Source: Stenotrophomonas sp. ATCM1_4 (GTDB lineage Bacteria > Pseudomonadota > Gammaproteobacteria > Xanthomonadales > Xanthomonadaceae). Taken from it: a DNA stretch of 64,000 nt. The position numbers were made by a program, and so were the translations under genes. The notes under the pieces are model-generated. The model did not search any database and was not told the origin of the DNA. It saw only the letters and a list, made by a program, of their open reading frames with translations. The DNA lies in contig NZ_QPFB01000001.1 of NCBI RefSeq assembly GCF_004348115.1, forward strand, positions 3,426,028 through 3,490,027. The letters run 5' to 3'. Of the stretch, positions 37,562 to 46,957 are shown piece after piece. The number at the start of each line of letters is the position of its first letter. The stretch's first letter is position 1.

Positions 37562-38965
37562 ATGAAGCCGTATACCGTCCTTCGTCACCGGCTGCATGTT
37601 CTGCTGCAGCACTTCCTGGCTCGTCGCCACGCGCGCAACCAGCGGGCGGACTTGGCTTTCCTTCCTGCCGTCCAGGCCCTGCAGGAGACGCCGATCCACC
37701 CCGCCCCGCGCTGCATCCAGTGGCTGATCATGGCCTTCGCATTGAGTGCCCTGGCCTGGTCGATGCTCGCACGCCTGGACGTGGTGGCCATCGCCGAGGG
37801 CCGCATCGTCTCCAGCGACCAAAGCAAGCTCATCCAGTCGCATGAAGTGGCGGTGGTGAAAGCCATTCATGCCCACGACGGCCAGACGGTGCGGGCCGGC
37901 GACGTGCTGATCGAGCTCGATGCCAGCCAGACCACGGCCGACAAGGATCGGCTCAGCAATGATCGCGATGACGCGCAGTTGGACGCCGCACGCGCACGCA
38001 TCCTGCTCGAGGCCATCGACCAGCAGCACCCACCGGCCGATATCACCTCGCTGCTCCCGCAGGCAAGCCCGGAACAACGCTCGGCGGCCAATGCCTGGCT
38101 GCAGAGCCAGTACCACGAACTGCGCAGCGAGCTGGCCCAGAGTGAAGCGGTGATCACCCGCCGCAGCGCGGAGATCCGCGCCGCGCAGGTATCGGCCAAT
38201 GCACTGGCGCAGATGCTGCCCATGACCCAGCGCATCACCGCCGACTACGCCAAGCTTGCCGGTGAAGGCCTGGTCTCCAAGCACCACTATCTGAGCAAGC
38301 AACAGGAGCAACTGGAGCAGGAGCGCCAGCTGGCCGAGCGCCGCAGCCATATCGTCGAGCTCAGCGCCTCGCACCAGGAGGCGCTTGAACGCCACCGCAG
38401 CACGCTCTCCCGGTACCGCCGCAGCGTGCACGACCTGCTGAACCAGAACGAGCGCCGCACCACCACCTTGCAGCAGGAACTGATCAAGGCCGAACGGCGC
38501 GACATGCTGACCCGCCTGACCGCCCCCGTGGACGGCACCGTGCAGCAACTGTCCGTGCATACCGCCGGCGGCGTGGTGACCGCGGCACAACCCCTGATGG
38601 TCATCGTCCCCAGCAACCAGCCACTGGAAGTCGAGGCGCGCCTGCATAATCGTGACGTCGGCTTCGTGCGTGCCGGCCAAGCGGTGTCGGTGAAGGTGGA
38701 GACCTTCAACTTCACCCGCTACGGCATCCTGCACGGCACCGTGCTCAACGTCTCGCGCGATGCCATCGACGACGCCCGGCAGGGACCGCTGTACAGCCTG
38801 CGCATCGCCCTGCACGAAAGCCACGTGCGGGTAGGCCAGGAGAACGTACCGCTGGCACCGGGCATGTCCATCCGGGCCGAAGTGCGTACCGACCGGCAAC
38901 GGGTGATCGACTACTTCCTCAGCCCGTTCAAGCAGCACGCCAGCGAAAGCCTGCGCGAGCGCTAA
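37562..38965 (+). CDS. HlyD-family type I secretion adaptor
   Basis: 467 residues from ATG 37562. A short cytoplasmic N-terminus (about 1-52), one membrane helix (about 53-70), a lipoyl/barrel-sandwich half (IVSSDQSKLIQSHEVAVVKAI), a long coiled-coil (about 150-300, rich in Gln/Glu/Arg), the second half of the lipoyl domain, and a beta-barrel end (VGFVRAGQAVSVKVETFNF). It bridges the inner-membrane ATPase to an outer-membrane TolC. No TolC gene is in this window, so a shared one is needed. It is the last gene of the protease-export cluster. Confidence 0.94.
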   Translation: MKPYTVLRHRLHVLLQHFLARRHARNQRADLAFLPAVQALQETPIHPAPRCIQWLIMAFALSALAWSMLARLDVVAIAEGRIVSSDQSKLIQSHEVAVVKAIHAHDGQTVRAGDVLIELDASQTTADKDRLSNDRDDAQLDAARARILLEAIDQQHPPADITSLLPQASPEQRSAANAWLQSQYHELRSELAQSEAVITRRSAEIRAAQVSANALAQMLPMTQRITADYAKLAGEGLVSKHHYLSKQQEQLEQERQLAERRSHIVELSASHQEALERHRSTLSRYRRSVHDLLNQNERRTTTLQQELIKAERRDMLTRLTAPVDGTVQQLSVHTAGGVVTAAQPLMVIVPSNQPLEVEARLHNRDVGFVRAGQAVSVKVETFNFTRYGILHGTVLNVSRDAIDDARQGPLYSLRIALHESHVRVGQENVPLAPGMSIRAEVRTDRQRVIDYFLSPFKQHASESLRER

Positions 38966-39020
38966 GTGGCATTGAAGCTACGGGGTCACCAACTCACCAG
39001 CACGCCCGTCACCGGAGGGT

Positions 39021-39416
39021 TCACCCCTTGCGGCGGCGCCTGCCGCGATAGATCAGGAACGGCCAGAACGCAGCCATCGCGCCACCCAGCACGCTGACAA
39101 GCAGGCGCCGCAGCAGGCTGACATCGCTGCTCCATGCCATGCCGATCAGCATCAGGCCAAACACGATCATCGGCCCACCGATGAACACCAGGGCGAACGC
39201 GCGCATGCGGCTGCTGGCGGCCGGCTCCTGCAACTTGCCGATGACGTCGGTAGTGGCGAAATGGATCTGCAGCGGATCGGTGGTCGAACGTATCTGCACG
39301 TCAGCCACGTCCTGACGCGCCTGCACCGGCTGATTCAGATCGATTTCGCGCGCGGTGGGTCCCAACAGTTGGTCGATGTTGGTGCGTCCCACCAGTTCCT
39401 TCCGTTTGTCATCCAT
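39021..39416 (-). CDS. Unknown small membrane protein
   Basis: 131 residues. A soluble N-terminus (1-70, DxxNIDQLLGPTAREIDLNQPV) precedes two membrane helices (about 72-95 and 102-124) and a basic tail RGRRRRKG. I do not recognise a family. It is convergent with the HlyD gene. The soluble part is charged with no catalytic pattern. It could be an accessory of the secretion system or an unrelated house-keeping protein; the sequence does not decide. Confidence 0.6.
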   Translation of the reverse strand: MDDKRKELVGRTNIDQLLGPTAREIDLNQPVQARQDVADVQIRSTTDPLQIHFATTDVIGKLQEPAASSRMRAFALVFIGGPMIVFGLMLIGMAWSSDVSLLRRLLVSVLGGAMAAFWPFLIYRGRRRRKG

Positions 39417-39822
39417 GTGTTGTTTTCAGTGTCATCGCCCAAGCCAAGCATGACAGGCCCCTGCCGTCGCCGCACCCTGCCACTCGGTCGCCCAGGCGAT
39501 CGAGGTGGCCTGGAGGCGGCTGGCAGGCCCCACGTCCGCGTATTGCATCGGTCCGGCAGGCAGCACATCACCACCGCGTCGCATCGCGCTTGCCATTTAT
39601 CCGCCTTTGATCCTGCACCTGCTGCGACCCCGAGCGCCATTCACTACCCGGAAGGATTCATGGGGCGCTTCGACTCCCCCTGCAGGGGCAGCGGAAGCTA
39701 CGACGACGCAACGGAGGAAGGCTTGGAAGTACGCGGCCATCCCTGCGCGTGATGCTGCAGGGCTGCAGATACGCAAAGGCCGGGTTTCCCCGGCCTTTGC
39801 TCCACCTCAGCTACAGCGTCGC
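39417..39822. other. 406-base gap with a hairpin near tkt
   Basis: No supported gene. A 12-bp stem GCAAAGGCCGGG (39773-39784) with CCCGGCCTTTGC (39789-39800) and 4-base loop lies 23 bases after the transketolase stop on the minus strand and is its likely terminator. The rest shows no clear promoter or repeat to me. Confidence 0.5.
39773..39800 (-). terminator. Terminator of transketolase
   Basis: Perfect 12-bp stem with 4-base loop immediately past the tkt stop at 39823. No T-tract on the minus strand side, so efficiency is uncertain. Confidence 0.65.
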
Positions 39823-41829
39823 TCAGTTCGCGACCTGCGCCTTGGCGGCGGCCACCACCGCGTCGACGGTGATGCCGAAGTGCGGGTACAGCTTGTCCGC
39901 CGGGGCCGAGGCACCGAAGGTATCCAGGCCAACCACCGCACCGTCCAGGCCCACGTACTGGCGCCAGAAACCGGTGACGCCGGCTTCCACCGCCACGCGT
40001 GCGCGCACCGCGTTCGGCAGCACCGATTCACGGTAGGCCGCATCCTGGCGATCGAACACGTTGGTCGACGGCATCGACACCACGCGGGCCTTGAGGCCGG
40101 CCGCTTCCAGCTCGGCCTTGGCGGCCATGGCCAGCCCCACTTCCGAACCGGTGCCGATCAGGATCACGTCCGGCGTACCGGCGGCATCGGCGAGCACGTA
40201 GCCGCCGCGTTCGATCTGCTTGACCTGCTCCGCACTGCGCTGCTGCGGGGCCAGGTTCTGGCGGCTGAAGATCAGGCAGCTCGGGCCGTCCTTGCGCACG
40301 ATGGCCGCCTTCCAGCTGACAGCGGATTCAGCGGCGTCGCACGGGCGCCACACATCGTTGTTGGGGATGTAACGCAGCGAGGACACGTGCTCGACCGGCT
40401 GGTGGGTCGGGCCGTCCTCGCCCAGGCCGATGGAGTCGTGGGTGAACACGTGGATGACGTGCGCCGGGATCAGCGCGCTCATGCGCAGCGCATTGCGCGC
40501 GTAGTCGCTGAACACCAGGAAGGTGGCGTCGAACGGCAGGAAACCGCCGTGCAGGGCCAGACCGTTGGCGATGGCGCTCATGCCGAACTCACGCACGCCG
40601 TAGTGCACGTAGTTCGCCTGCGGGTCTTCGCCGACCACGGTGTGTGCGCCCTTCCACAGGGTCAGGTTGGAACCGGCCAGGTCAGCCGAACCACCGATGA
40701 TTTCCGGCAGCAGCGGCGCGAAGGCCTGGATCGCATTCTGCGAGGCCTTGCGCGAGGCGATGTTCGGCGCTTCGGCCTGCACCTGCGCGATATAGGCATC
40801 GGCCTTGGTGATGAAGTCGGCCGGCAGCTCGCCGTGCGAACGGCGGGTCAGCTCTTCGGCCTGTTCCGGGAACTGTGCGGCGTACTTGTCGAACAGCTGT
40901 TCCCACTCGGCCTGGCGCAGCGTGCCGGTGCCACCTGCACGCCAGCCGGCGTAGATGGCTTCCGGGATCTCGAACGGGCCATACGGCCAGTCCAGCGCCT
41001 TGCGCGTGGCTTCCAGTTCGTCCTTGCCCAGCGGCGCGCCATGGCTGGATTCCTGGCCGGCCTTGTTCGGCGAGCCGAAGCCAATGGTGGTCTTGCAGCA
41101 GATCAGGGTCGGCTTGTCGAACTGCGACAGCGCCGCGTCGATGCCGGCCTTGATGCTTTCCGGATCGTGGCCATCCACGTCGCGCACCACGTTCCAGCCG
41201 TAGGCCTCGAAACGTTCCGGGGTGTTGTCGGTGAACCAGCCTTCCACTTCACCGTCGATGGAGATGTTGTTGTCGTCCCAGAAGCAGACCAGCTTGCCCA
41301 GGCCCCAGGTGCCGGCCAGCGACGCGGCTTCGTGCGAGATGCCTTCCATCAGGCAGCCATCGCCCATGAACACCCAGGTGCGGTGGTCGACGACTTCGAA
41401 TTCCGGGCGGTTGTAGCGCTGCGCCAGCAGCTTCTCGGCCAGCGCGAAGCCCACGGCATTGGCGAAACCCTGGCCCAGCGGGCCGGTGGTGGTTTCCACG
41501 CCCGGGGTTTCGTGACGCTCCGGGTGGCCGGCGGTCTTGCTGCCCAGCTGGCGGAAGGCCTTGAGCTGCTCGATCGGCAGGTCGTAGCCGCTCAGGTGCA
41601 GCAGCGCGTACTGCAGCATCGAGCCGTGGCCGTTGGACAGCACGAAGCGGTCACGGTTGAACCACTTCGGGTTGTTCGGGTTATGGCGGAGATAGTCGTT
41701 CCAAAGCACTTCGGCGATATCGGCCATGCCCATCGGCATGCCGGGGTGACCGGACTTGGCGGCTTCGACTGCATCGGCGGCAAGGAAACGAATGGCATTC
41801 GCCAACTGGCGGCGGGTGGGCTGCGTCAT
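39823..41829 (-). CDS. tkt: Transketolase
   Basis: 668 residues. A thiamine diphosphate enzyme of the pentose-phosphate pathway moving two-carbon units between sugar phosphates. Visible: N-terminal [18 protein letters not shown], the ThDP motif [13 protein letters not shown] near 155, and in the second domain [20 protein letters not shown] near 465. Family length is normal. It follows the symporter gene on the same strand but a hairpin lies between them. Assignment secure. Confidence 0.97.
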   Translation of the reverse strand: MTQPTRRQLANAIRFLAADAVEAAKSGHPGMPMGMADIAEVLWNDYLRHNPNNPKWFNRDRFVLSNGHGSMLQYALLHLSGYDLPIEQLKAFRQLGSKTAGHPERHETPGVETTTGPLGQGFANAVGFALAEKLLAQRYNRPEFEVVDHRTWVFMGDGCLMEGISHEAASLAGTWGLGKLVCFWDDNNISIDGEVEGWFTDNTPERFEAYGWNVVRDVDGHDPESIKAGIDAALSQFDKPTLICCKTTIGFGSPNKAGQESSHGAPLGKDELEATRKALDWPYGPFEIPEAIYAGWRAGGTGTLRQAEWEQLFDKYAAQFPEQAEELTRRSHGELPADFITKADAYIAQVQAEAPNIASRKASQNAIQAFAPLLPEIIGGSADLAGSNLTLWKGAHTVVGEDPQANYVHYGVREFGMSAIANGLALHGGFLPFDATFLVFSDYARNALRMSALIPAHVIHVFTHDSIGLGEDGPTHQPVEHVSSLRYIPNNDVWRPCDAAESAVSWKAAIVRKDGPSCLIFSRQNLAPQQRSAEQVKQIERGGYVLADAAGTPDVILIGTGSEVGLAMAAKAELEAAGLKARVVSMPSTNVFDRQDAAYRESVLPNAVRARVAVEAGVTGFWRQYVGLDGAVVGLDTFGASAPADKLYPHFGITVDAVVAAAKAQVAN

Positions 41830-41949
41830 GGTTCGTCGGAATCGGGAGGCTCCCGCGGAACTGCGGGCGGCCTATTGTCCCACAAGCCACCGCCCGGATC
41901 AGGCCGCATTCCCTGCCTTCACGCATCGCAAAGCACCTGCCCATGGCAA

Positions 41950-41977
41950 GACGGCCACCCTGTTCAGGATGGCCGTC
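41950..41977 (-). terminator. Terminator after the dicarboxylate symporter
   Basis: Nested stem GACGGCCA (41950-41957) with TGGCCGTC (41970-41977), extended by CCTG/CAGG around a short loop. It lies 24 bases past the stop of the symporter gene on the minus strand. Confidence 0.7.
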
Positions 41978-42000
41978 ATCTGGATGCCGTGGGTGCCCGC

Positions 42001-43308
42001 TCAGCCTTGCGGCGGCGGCGCCGGCTCGGTCCCGTCCTGGCTCTCGCCACGCGCCACCAGGGTGGTCAGGGCCAGGTCGCCGGTCACGTTGAGCGCGGTG
42101 CGGCACATGTCCAGGAAGTGGTTCACGCCCAGGATCAGGCCGATGCCGACCGGGTTGACGCCGACCATGGCGCAGATCAGCGCCACCACCGGCAGCGAAC
42201 CGGACGGCACACCGGCGGTGCCGATGCCACCCAGGATGCAGACCACCATCACCATGAACTGCTGGCCGATGCTCAGGTCCACGCCGAAGAACTGCGCCAG
42301 GAAGATCACCGTCACGCCCTCGAACAGCGCCGTGCCGTTCTGGTTGGCGGTGGCACCGACGGTCAGCACGAAGCGCGAGACCTTGTGCGGCAGGCCCATC
42401 TGGTCGGCCACGCGCATCGCGGTCGGCAGGGTTGCATTGGACGAGGCCGTGGAGAACGCCATCAGCGTCGCTTCCTGGGTTTCACGGAAGAACGCCATCG
42501 GTGAACGACCGGCCAGCTTCACCGCAACGCCATAGCTGATGAACATGTGCACGGCCAACGCCAGCACCACCACGCCCACATAGGCCCCGAGCTTGACCAG
42601 CAGGCCGAAGCCGAAGATGGCCGCCAGGTTGAACATGAAGCAGGCCACCGCGTACGGGGCCAGGCGGATGACCAGGTTGATCAGGGTCATCGAGATTTCG
42701 AACAGGCCCTCGATCGCCTTGCGCAGCGTTGCCACCTTCTCCGCCGGCGACAGCACCATGCCCACGCCCAGCATCAGCGCGAAGAACATCAGCGACAGGA
42801 TCTTGCCGTTGTCGGAGGCGGCCTCCAGCACGTTGTTCGGCACGATCGACAGCAGCATTTCCATGCCCTTGGGCTGGGAGCCGACACCGGCCACGATCTC
42901 CTTGCTGCGCTCGGCGTTCTCGGCCAGCAGCTGCGCGGCGACGCTCGGATCGACACCCGCGCCAGGCTTGAGCAGGTTGACCAGCACCAGGCCGATCAGC
43001 ACCGCCAGGCCCGACAGCACGATGGTGTAAGCCAGCGACTTCCAGCCGATGCGGCCGAGCGAGCGGATGTCGCCCATCTCGGACACGCCCATCACCAACG
43101 CCGAGAAGATCAGCGGCACGATCAGCATGAAAATCAGGCTCAGGAACAGGCCTGACACCGGCGTGGTGAGGTACGTGGTCACCCAATGCACCCATTCCGC
43201 GCCCGGCGATACCAGGTGCACGATCAGGCCCAACAACAGGCCAACACCGAAGCCAATCCCGATTTTCCAGTGGAACGGCAGCTTGCCGGCAGTTGCTGGG
43301 TTGGTCAT
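42001..43308 (-). CDS. Dicarboxylate/amino acid:cation symporter (DAACS family)
   Basis: 435 residues. Eight-helix GltP/DctA-type transporter with the re-entrant loop motifs SSNATLPTAM (about 290) and ANQNGTALFEG (about 325) for substrate and sodium or proton binding. GltP (glutamate) and DctA (C4-dicarboxylates) cannot be separated by eye here. It imports an acidic substrate through the inner membrane. 56 bases separate it from the batD stop upstream; there is no terminator between, so read-through from the Bat operon is possible. Confidence 0.92.
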   Translation of the reverse strand: MTNPATAGKLPFHWKIGIGFGVGLLLGLIVHLVSPGAEWVHWVTTYLTTPVSGLFLSLIFMLIVPLIFSALVMGVSEMGDIRSLGRIGWKSLAYTIVLSGLAVLIGLVLVNLLKPGAGVDPSVAAQLLAENAERSKEIVAGVGSQPKGMEMLLSIVPNNVLEAASDNGKILSLMFFALMLGVGMVLSPAEKVATLRKAIEGLFEISMTLINLVIRLAPYAVACFMFNLAAIFGFGLLVKLGAYVGVVVLALAVHMFISYGVAVKLAGRSPMAFFRETQEATLMAFSTASSNATLPTAMRVADQMGLPHKVSRFVLTVGATANQNGTALFEGVTVIFLAQFFGVDLSIGQQFMVMVVCILGGIGTAGVPSGSLPVVALICAMVGVNPVGIGLILGVNHFLDMCRTALNVTGDLALTTLVARGESQDGTEPAPPPQG

Positions 43309-43364
43309 ACGCGGATTCCCCTTGGTCAGTGAAGCAGCTTAGCAGACGCCTCCACGGCGCCTTT

Positions 43365-45047
43365 TCAGCTTTGTCCCGGATAAAGAGGGTCCAGGAGCGG
43401 TTTTTCCGCCACTTTGCCGGCATCGCGCCAACGCGGTCCCGCACGGAAAGCCTCGCGCAGCTGTGCCCGGGCCTGGCTGACATCGCCCTGGCCTGCCCAG
43501 CGCGCCCGTTGCATCCGCTCCAGCGCCTGGCGTTGCCCGGCGTCGCCAAGGCGGGCCAGCACCGCATCCAGGTCCCGCACACCGGCCATCGCGGCGAGGA
43601 TCTGCACCACTTCGTCCAGGCCACCGGCATCCAACGCACGCCGCAGGTCGGCCTGGCTGTAGGCGGGCGCGGCAGTGCCGGTCGTTCCGGACACGCCCGG
43701 GCGCCGCTCCCGCACCGGTGCGTCGCGACGGCGCGACAGCCCCCAGATCAGCGTCACCAGCCACAGCAGCGCGAAACCCACCGCCAGCGCCGGCCACAAC
43801 CAGTCACGCTGACCGGCCGCCGCCAGTGCCAGGTCCGTGCCCTTCAGCGCCGGCGAACCGACCGCCGCCTGCGCCACCGGCGGGGGCTGCACGCCACCGC
43901 TGCCCTGCTCGACCTGCAACTGCAGGTCCGGCAACGCGGTCACCTGCGCCTGGCCTGCCCGCACGTCCCACCACCCCAGCCTGATGCCCGGCACCGTCAA
44001 CGGGCCGGTCTGCTGTGGCACCACCGAGTAACGGCGGGTCAGCTTCAACTGCGGGCTACCGCCGACGAAGCTCTCGTCGTACTGCGGCGGCTCGGCGAAC
44101 ACCTGCGCGGCATCGCCCAGCGATGGCACCGGCAGGTCCGGGAACTGCGCCTTGGTCACGCCGGTAGCAGTGGCCTCGACCACGATGTTGGCCGCTTCAC
44201 CGGTACGAGCGCTGTTGGGTGCCGTGGTGTAACGCAGCTGCAGGCTCTTCAGCGGCAACCAAGGTTGCGACGCATTGGCCGGGACCGCCCGGACCTGCAG
44301 GGTCTGGTCCGGGGCACGTGCGCTGAGCTGGCCACTGTCGCGGCCGAGGAAATCATCGAAGAACCCACCCACGCCCTGCCCGCTGAAGCGCGCGCCGGGC
44401 ACCTGCAACGCCCCGCTGCGCTCGGGCACCAGCATGAAGCGGCGTTCGACCACGTTGTAGCGACGTCCGCCGATATCGCGGGTGGAGGTGGCATCCTCGC
44501 CCACGCGTTGCAACGAGGCACCGGCCGGGGTGTCGAGTACCAGCTCGCCGGACGCCAGCTGCGTGGCGAAGTACAGCCGCACCACCACGCCCACGGTCTG
44601 CTGCACGTAGGGCTGGGTGTCGTCCACGGTGGTCTCGACGAAGGCCAGCGCGTTGCTGTCACGGGTGGCCAGCGGTGCCTGCGCGACCACCAGCCGCAAT
44701 GGCGCGGTCTGCGCATTGCCCACCCGCAGCGCCGGGATCTGCAGCTCGCCATTGCGGCGTGGCGACAACGCGACCGAGAACAACGCACTGCTGCTGACCG
44801 TTCCGTTGCTCATCTGCATCTGGCGGTTGGTGTTCTGCCGGCTCAGGTCGAACTCGGCCCGCAACGGGCCGTAGTCCGGCTGTCCGGACTGGTCGGTCTC
44901 GATGTTGAGGATGACCGTTTCCCCCAGGCTGATGCTTTCGCGGTCCAGCCAGGCGCGGGTCTGTGCCTGTGCCATGCCCATGCACGTGAGCAGCAGCCAC
45001 AGTGCCATCCAACCCCTGCAGCAGAGGCGCCCGATCTTCGTCTTCAT
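43365..45047 (-). CDS. batD: BatD family protein
   Basis: 560 residues. Signal peptide to about residue 28, a large periplasmic beta-rich region with the DUF of BatD (RAWLDRESISLGETVILNI at the start), and a C-terminal membrane helix near residue 425 with a cytoplasmic tail. It ends the MoxR-Bat operon; its ATG overlaps the BatB/C stop (ATGA). The Bat proteins were named for aerotolerance in Bacteroides. In proteobacteria they act in envelope or oxidative stress, but the mechanism is unclear. Confidence 0.9.
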   Translation of the reverse strand: MKTKIGRLCCRGWMALWLLLTCMGMAQAQTRAWLDRESISLGETVILNIETDQSGQPDYGPLRAEFDLSRQNTNRQMQMSNGTVSSSALFSVALSPRRNGELQIPALRVGNAQTAPLRLVVAQAPLATRDSNALAFVETTVDDTQPYVQQTVGVVVRLYFATQLASGELVLDTPAGASLQRVGEDATSTRDIGGRRYNVVERRFMLVPERSGALQVPGARFSGQGVGGFFDDFLGRDSGQLSARAPDQTLQVRAVPANASQPWLPLKSLQLRYTTAPNSARTGEAANIVVEATATGVTKAQFPDLPVPSLGDAAQVFAEPPQYDESFVGGSPQLKLTRRYSVVPQQTGPLTVPGIRLGWWDVRAGQAQVTALPDLQLQVEQGSGGVQPPPVAQAAVGSPALKGTDLALAAAGQRDWLWPALAVGFALLWLVTLIWGLSRRRDAPVRERRPGVSGTTGTAAPAYSQADLRRALDAGGLDEVVQILAAMAGVRDLDAVLARLGDAGQRQALERMQRARWAGQGDVSQARAQLREAFRAGPRWRDAGKVAEKPLLDPLYPGQS

Positions 45048-46957
45048 CGCTGTTCCCGCATCCGTCGCTCGTACTCGAGCTGGAATTTCGCCTTCAACAG
45101 ATTGCCAGGCTCATCCGGCACGCGCTGCATCCAGGCGTCCAGCGCCTGCTGGCGCTCGCGCTGCTCCGGCGTCATCGCCGCGCGCGCCGCCGCGGCGGCA
45201 CGCTCACCTTCACGCGCAGCGTCTGCCTGCTGGCGCATCGCCTGGGCCATGCGCTCGCGCTGCGCCGCATCGGCCTGCTGCTGCGCGCCGCCGTTCTCCG
45301 CATCCAGCGGCTGCTGCGGTTGCGCCTGGCCGCTGCCGCCCTGGTCCCGCCGCTGCTGGCCGTCCCTTCCCTGCTGTCCCTGCCGGGAGCCATCCTGCGG
45401 CTGTTGTTGATCGGACGGTGATTGCCGCCCCTGCCCTTGCTGTTGTGAGCGAGGGTCATTGCCATTCTGCTGCGACTGCTGCCCGGGGTTGCCCTGCTGC
45501 TGTTGCCCGGATTGCTGTTGCCCGGATTGCTGCTGCCCCGACTGTTGTTGTCCTGACTGCTGTTGTCCGGATTGCTGCTGCCCTTGCCGGTCCTGTTGAT
45601 TCGGCTTGCCCTGCTGGCCTTGCTGACCCTGCTGGCCACGCCGTTTGCGCGCTGCATCCACCGCCTGGCGGTTGGCCACCGCATCCGGCATCCCCGGATG
45701 CAACTGCAGGGCGCGGTCATAGGCCTTGATTGCATCGTCGTACTTGCCCTGTCGGGCCAGTGCATTGCCCAGGTTGTACCACCCCTGGTCGGTGTCGATG
45801 CCTTCGAAGCGCTTCTGCGCCGTACCGAAATCACCTGCGCGATAGGCATCCACGCCATCGTTCAAGCGCTGGTGCTGGCGCTGGTCGGCACGCTGCCACA
45901 GGGTGCCCGGCTCGACAGCCGCGCGTACCGGCGTGGCCGCATGCGCCGGCTGCAGCGTCGGCAGCAGCAGGCACAGCACGACCGCCGCAGCTCCCTGTCG
46001 CGGACGCCGGAATGCCAATGCCCCCAGCAACAGCAGCGGCAGCAACAACCAGTAGCCTTCGTCCTGCCAAGAGGTTCCCTGCGGCACCTGCCCGCGTTCG
46101 GCCTTGCCCACCTGTGGTTCCAACACATCCAACGCCTGCAGGTCCGCATCCGTGGGCGCGATGCGCCGGTAGCTGCCGCCACCGGCGGCGGCCAACGCAC
46201 GCAGCGAGGTCTCTTCCAGGTGCGCGTGTTCGATCTCGCCGCGCACGTCACGGTAGGACGCGCCCTGCAGGCTGCCCAGGCCCAGTACCGACACCCGGTA
46301 CCCCGCCGCCCGCAGCGGTGCTGCCGCGGCCAGCGCAGCACCGTCGGCATGATCGGTGAGCACCAGCACGTCACCCTGACGGGCCCCGGACTGCTTCAGC
46401 AACGTGCCGGCCCAGGCCAATGCCTTGTCCAGCTTCTGTCCATCCACCGGCATCACTTCCGGCGTCAATGCGTCCAGGAACAGGGCGACATTGGCAGCAT
46501 CATCGGTCAACGGCGCCACCGTGAACGGCTCCCATGCATAGGCCACCAGCGCCACCTCGCCTCCCTTGCGCTCACGCAGCAGGGTGGCCAGCTTGGCCCG
46601 CGCCTGCAACAGGCGCGAGGGCGGCAGGTCGGGCGTGCGGATGCTGCTGGACAGGTCCAGCAGGATCACCAGCGGTGTCTTCGATTCCCACAGCGGCTGT
46701 TCCACCTGGCGCCAGCTCGGGCCTGCCAGTGCCAGTACTGCCAGCAACAGCCCAAGCAGCAATGCCAGCGCTCCCCAGCCGCCACCCCGCGCCTTGCCGC
46801 CGGTGGTCACATGCGGCAACAGGTGTGGATCCACGGCGTCATGCCAACGCGCGTGGCGACGGCGGCGGTACCATCGCGCCAGCATCGCCAGTGGCAGCAA
46901 CAACAAGGCCCACAACCAATCCGGGCGGACGAAGTGCAGTGCGTCGAGCAGGTTCAT
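45044..46957 (-). CDS. batB: BatB/BatC fusion: VWA domain plus TPR and Gln-rich tail
   Basis: 637 residues from ATG 46957, overlapping the batA stop. Membrane helices near 5-22 and 58-75, a VWA domain (about 90-290; LDLSSSIRTP as MIDAS), another helix region (about 310-360), TPR repeats (about 390-460; YNLGNALARQGKYDDAIKAYDRAL), and a low-complexity tail with five tandem QQQSG units (nucleotides about 45,490-45,590) then Gln/Gly-rich sequence. This fuses the usual BatB VWA and BatC TPR. The VWA may bind partner proteins through a metal; the tail length could vary between strains. Confidence 0.9.
   Translation of the reverse strand: MNLLDALHFVRPDWLWALLLLPLAMLARWYRRRRHARWHDAVDPHLLPHVTTGGKARGGGWGALALLLGLLLAVLALAGPSWRQVEQPLWESKTPLVILLDLSSSIRTPDLPPSRLLQARAKLATLLRERKGGEVALVAYAWEPFTVAPLTDDAANVALFLDALTPEVMPVDGQKLDKALAWAGTLLKQSGARQGDVLVLTDHADGAALAAAAPLRAAGYRVSVLGLGSLQGASYRDVRGEIEHAHLEETSLRALAAAGGGSYRRIAPTDADLQALDVLEPQVGKAERGQVPQGTSWQDEGYWLLLPLLLLGALAFRRPRQGAAAVVLCLLLPTLQPAHAATPVRAAVEPGTLWQRADQRQHQRLNDGVDAYRAGDFGTAQKRFEGIDTDQGWYNLGNALARQGKYDDAIKAYDRALQLHPGMPDAVANRQAVDAARKRRGQQGQQGQQGKPNQQDRQGQQQSGQQQSGQQQSGQQQSGQQQSGQQQQGNPGQQSQQNGNDPRSQQQGQGRQSPSDQQQPQDGSRQGQQGRDGQQRRDQGGSGQAQPQQPLDAENGGAQQQADAAQRERMAQAMRQQADAAREGERAAAAARAAMTPEQRERQQALDAWMQRVPDEPGNLLKAKFQLEYERRMREQR
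45490..45590. repeat. Short tandem repeat coding for QQQSG units
   Basis: Near-identical 15-base units encode (QQQSG) repeated about five times in the BatB/C tail. The units are not exact at the nucleotide level but keep the same reading, so unit number can change by slippage without breaking the frame. Confidence 0.7.

Noticed and set aside
39505..42504. 999-residue plus-strand frame
   Set aside because: It is antisense to transketolase and the symporter, with His/Gln/Arg/Ala-rich composition typical of a GC-rich shadow frame.
45490..45590. Tandem repeat considered as a CRISPR array
   Set aside because: Units are 15 bases, coding in frame for QQQSG, with no unique spacers. It is a protein repeat.
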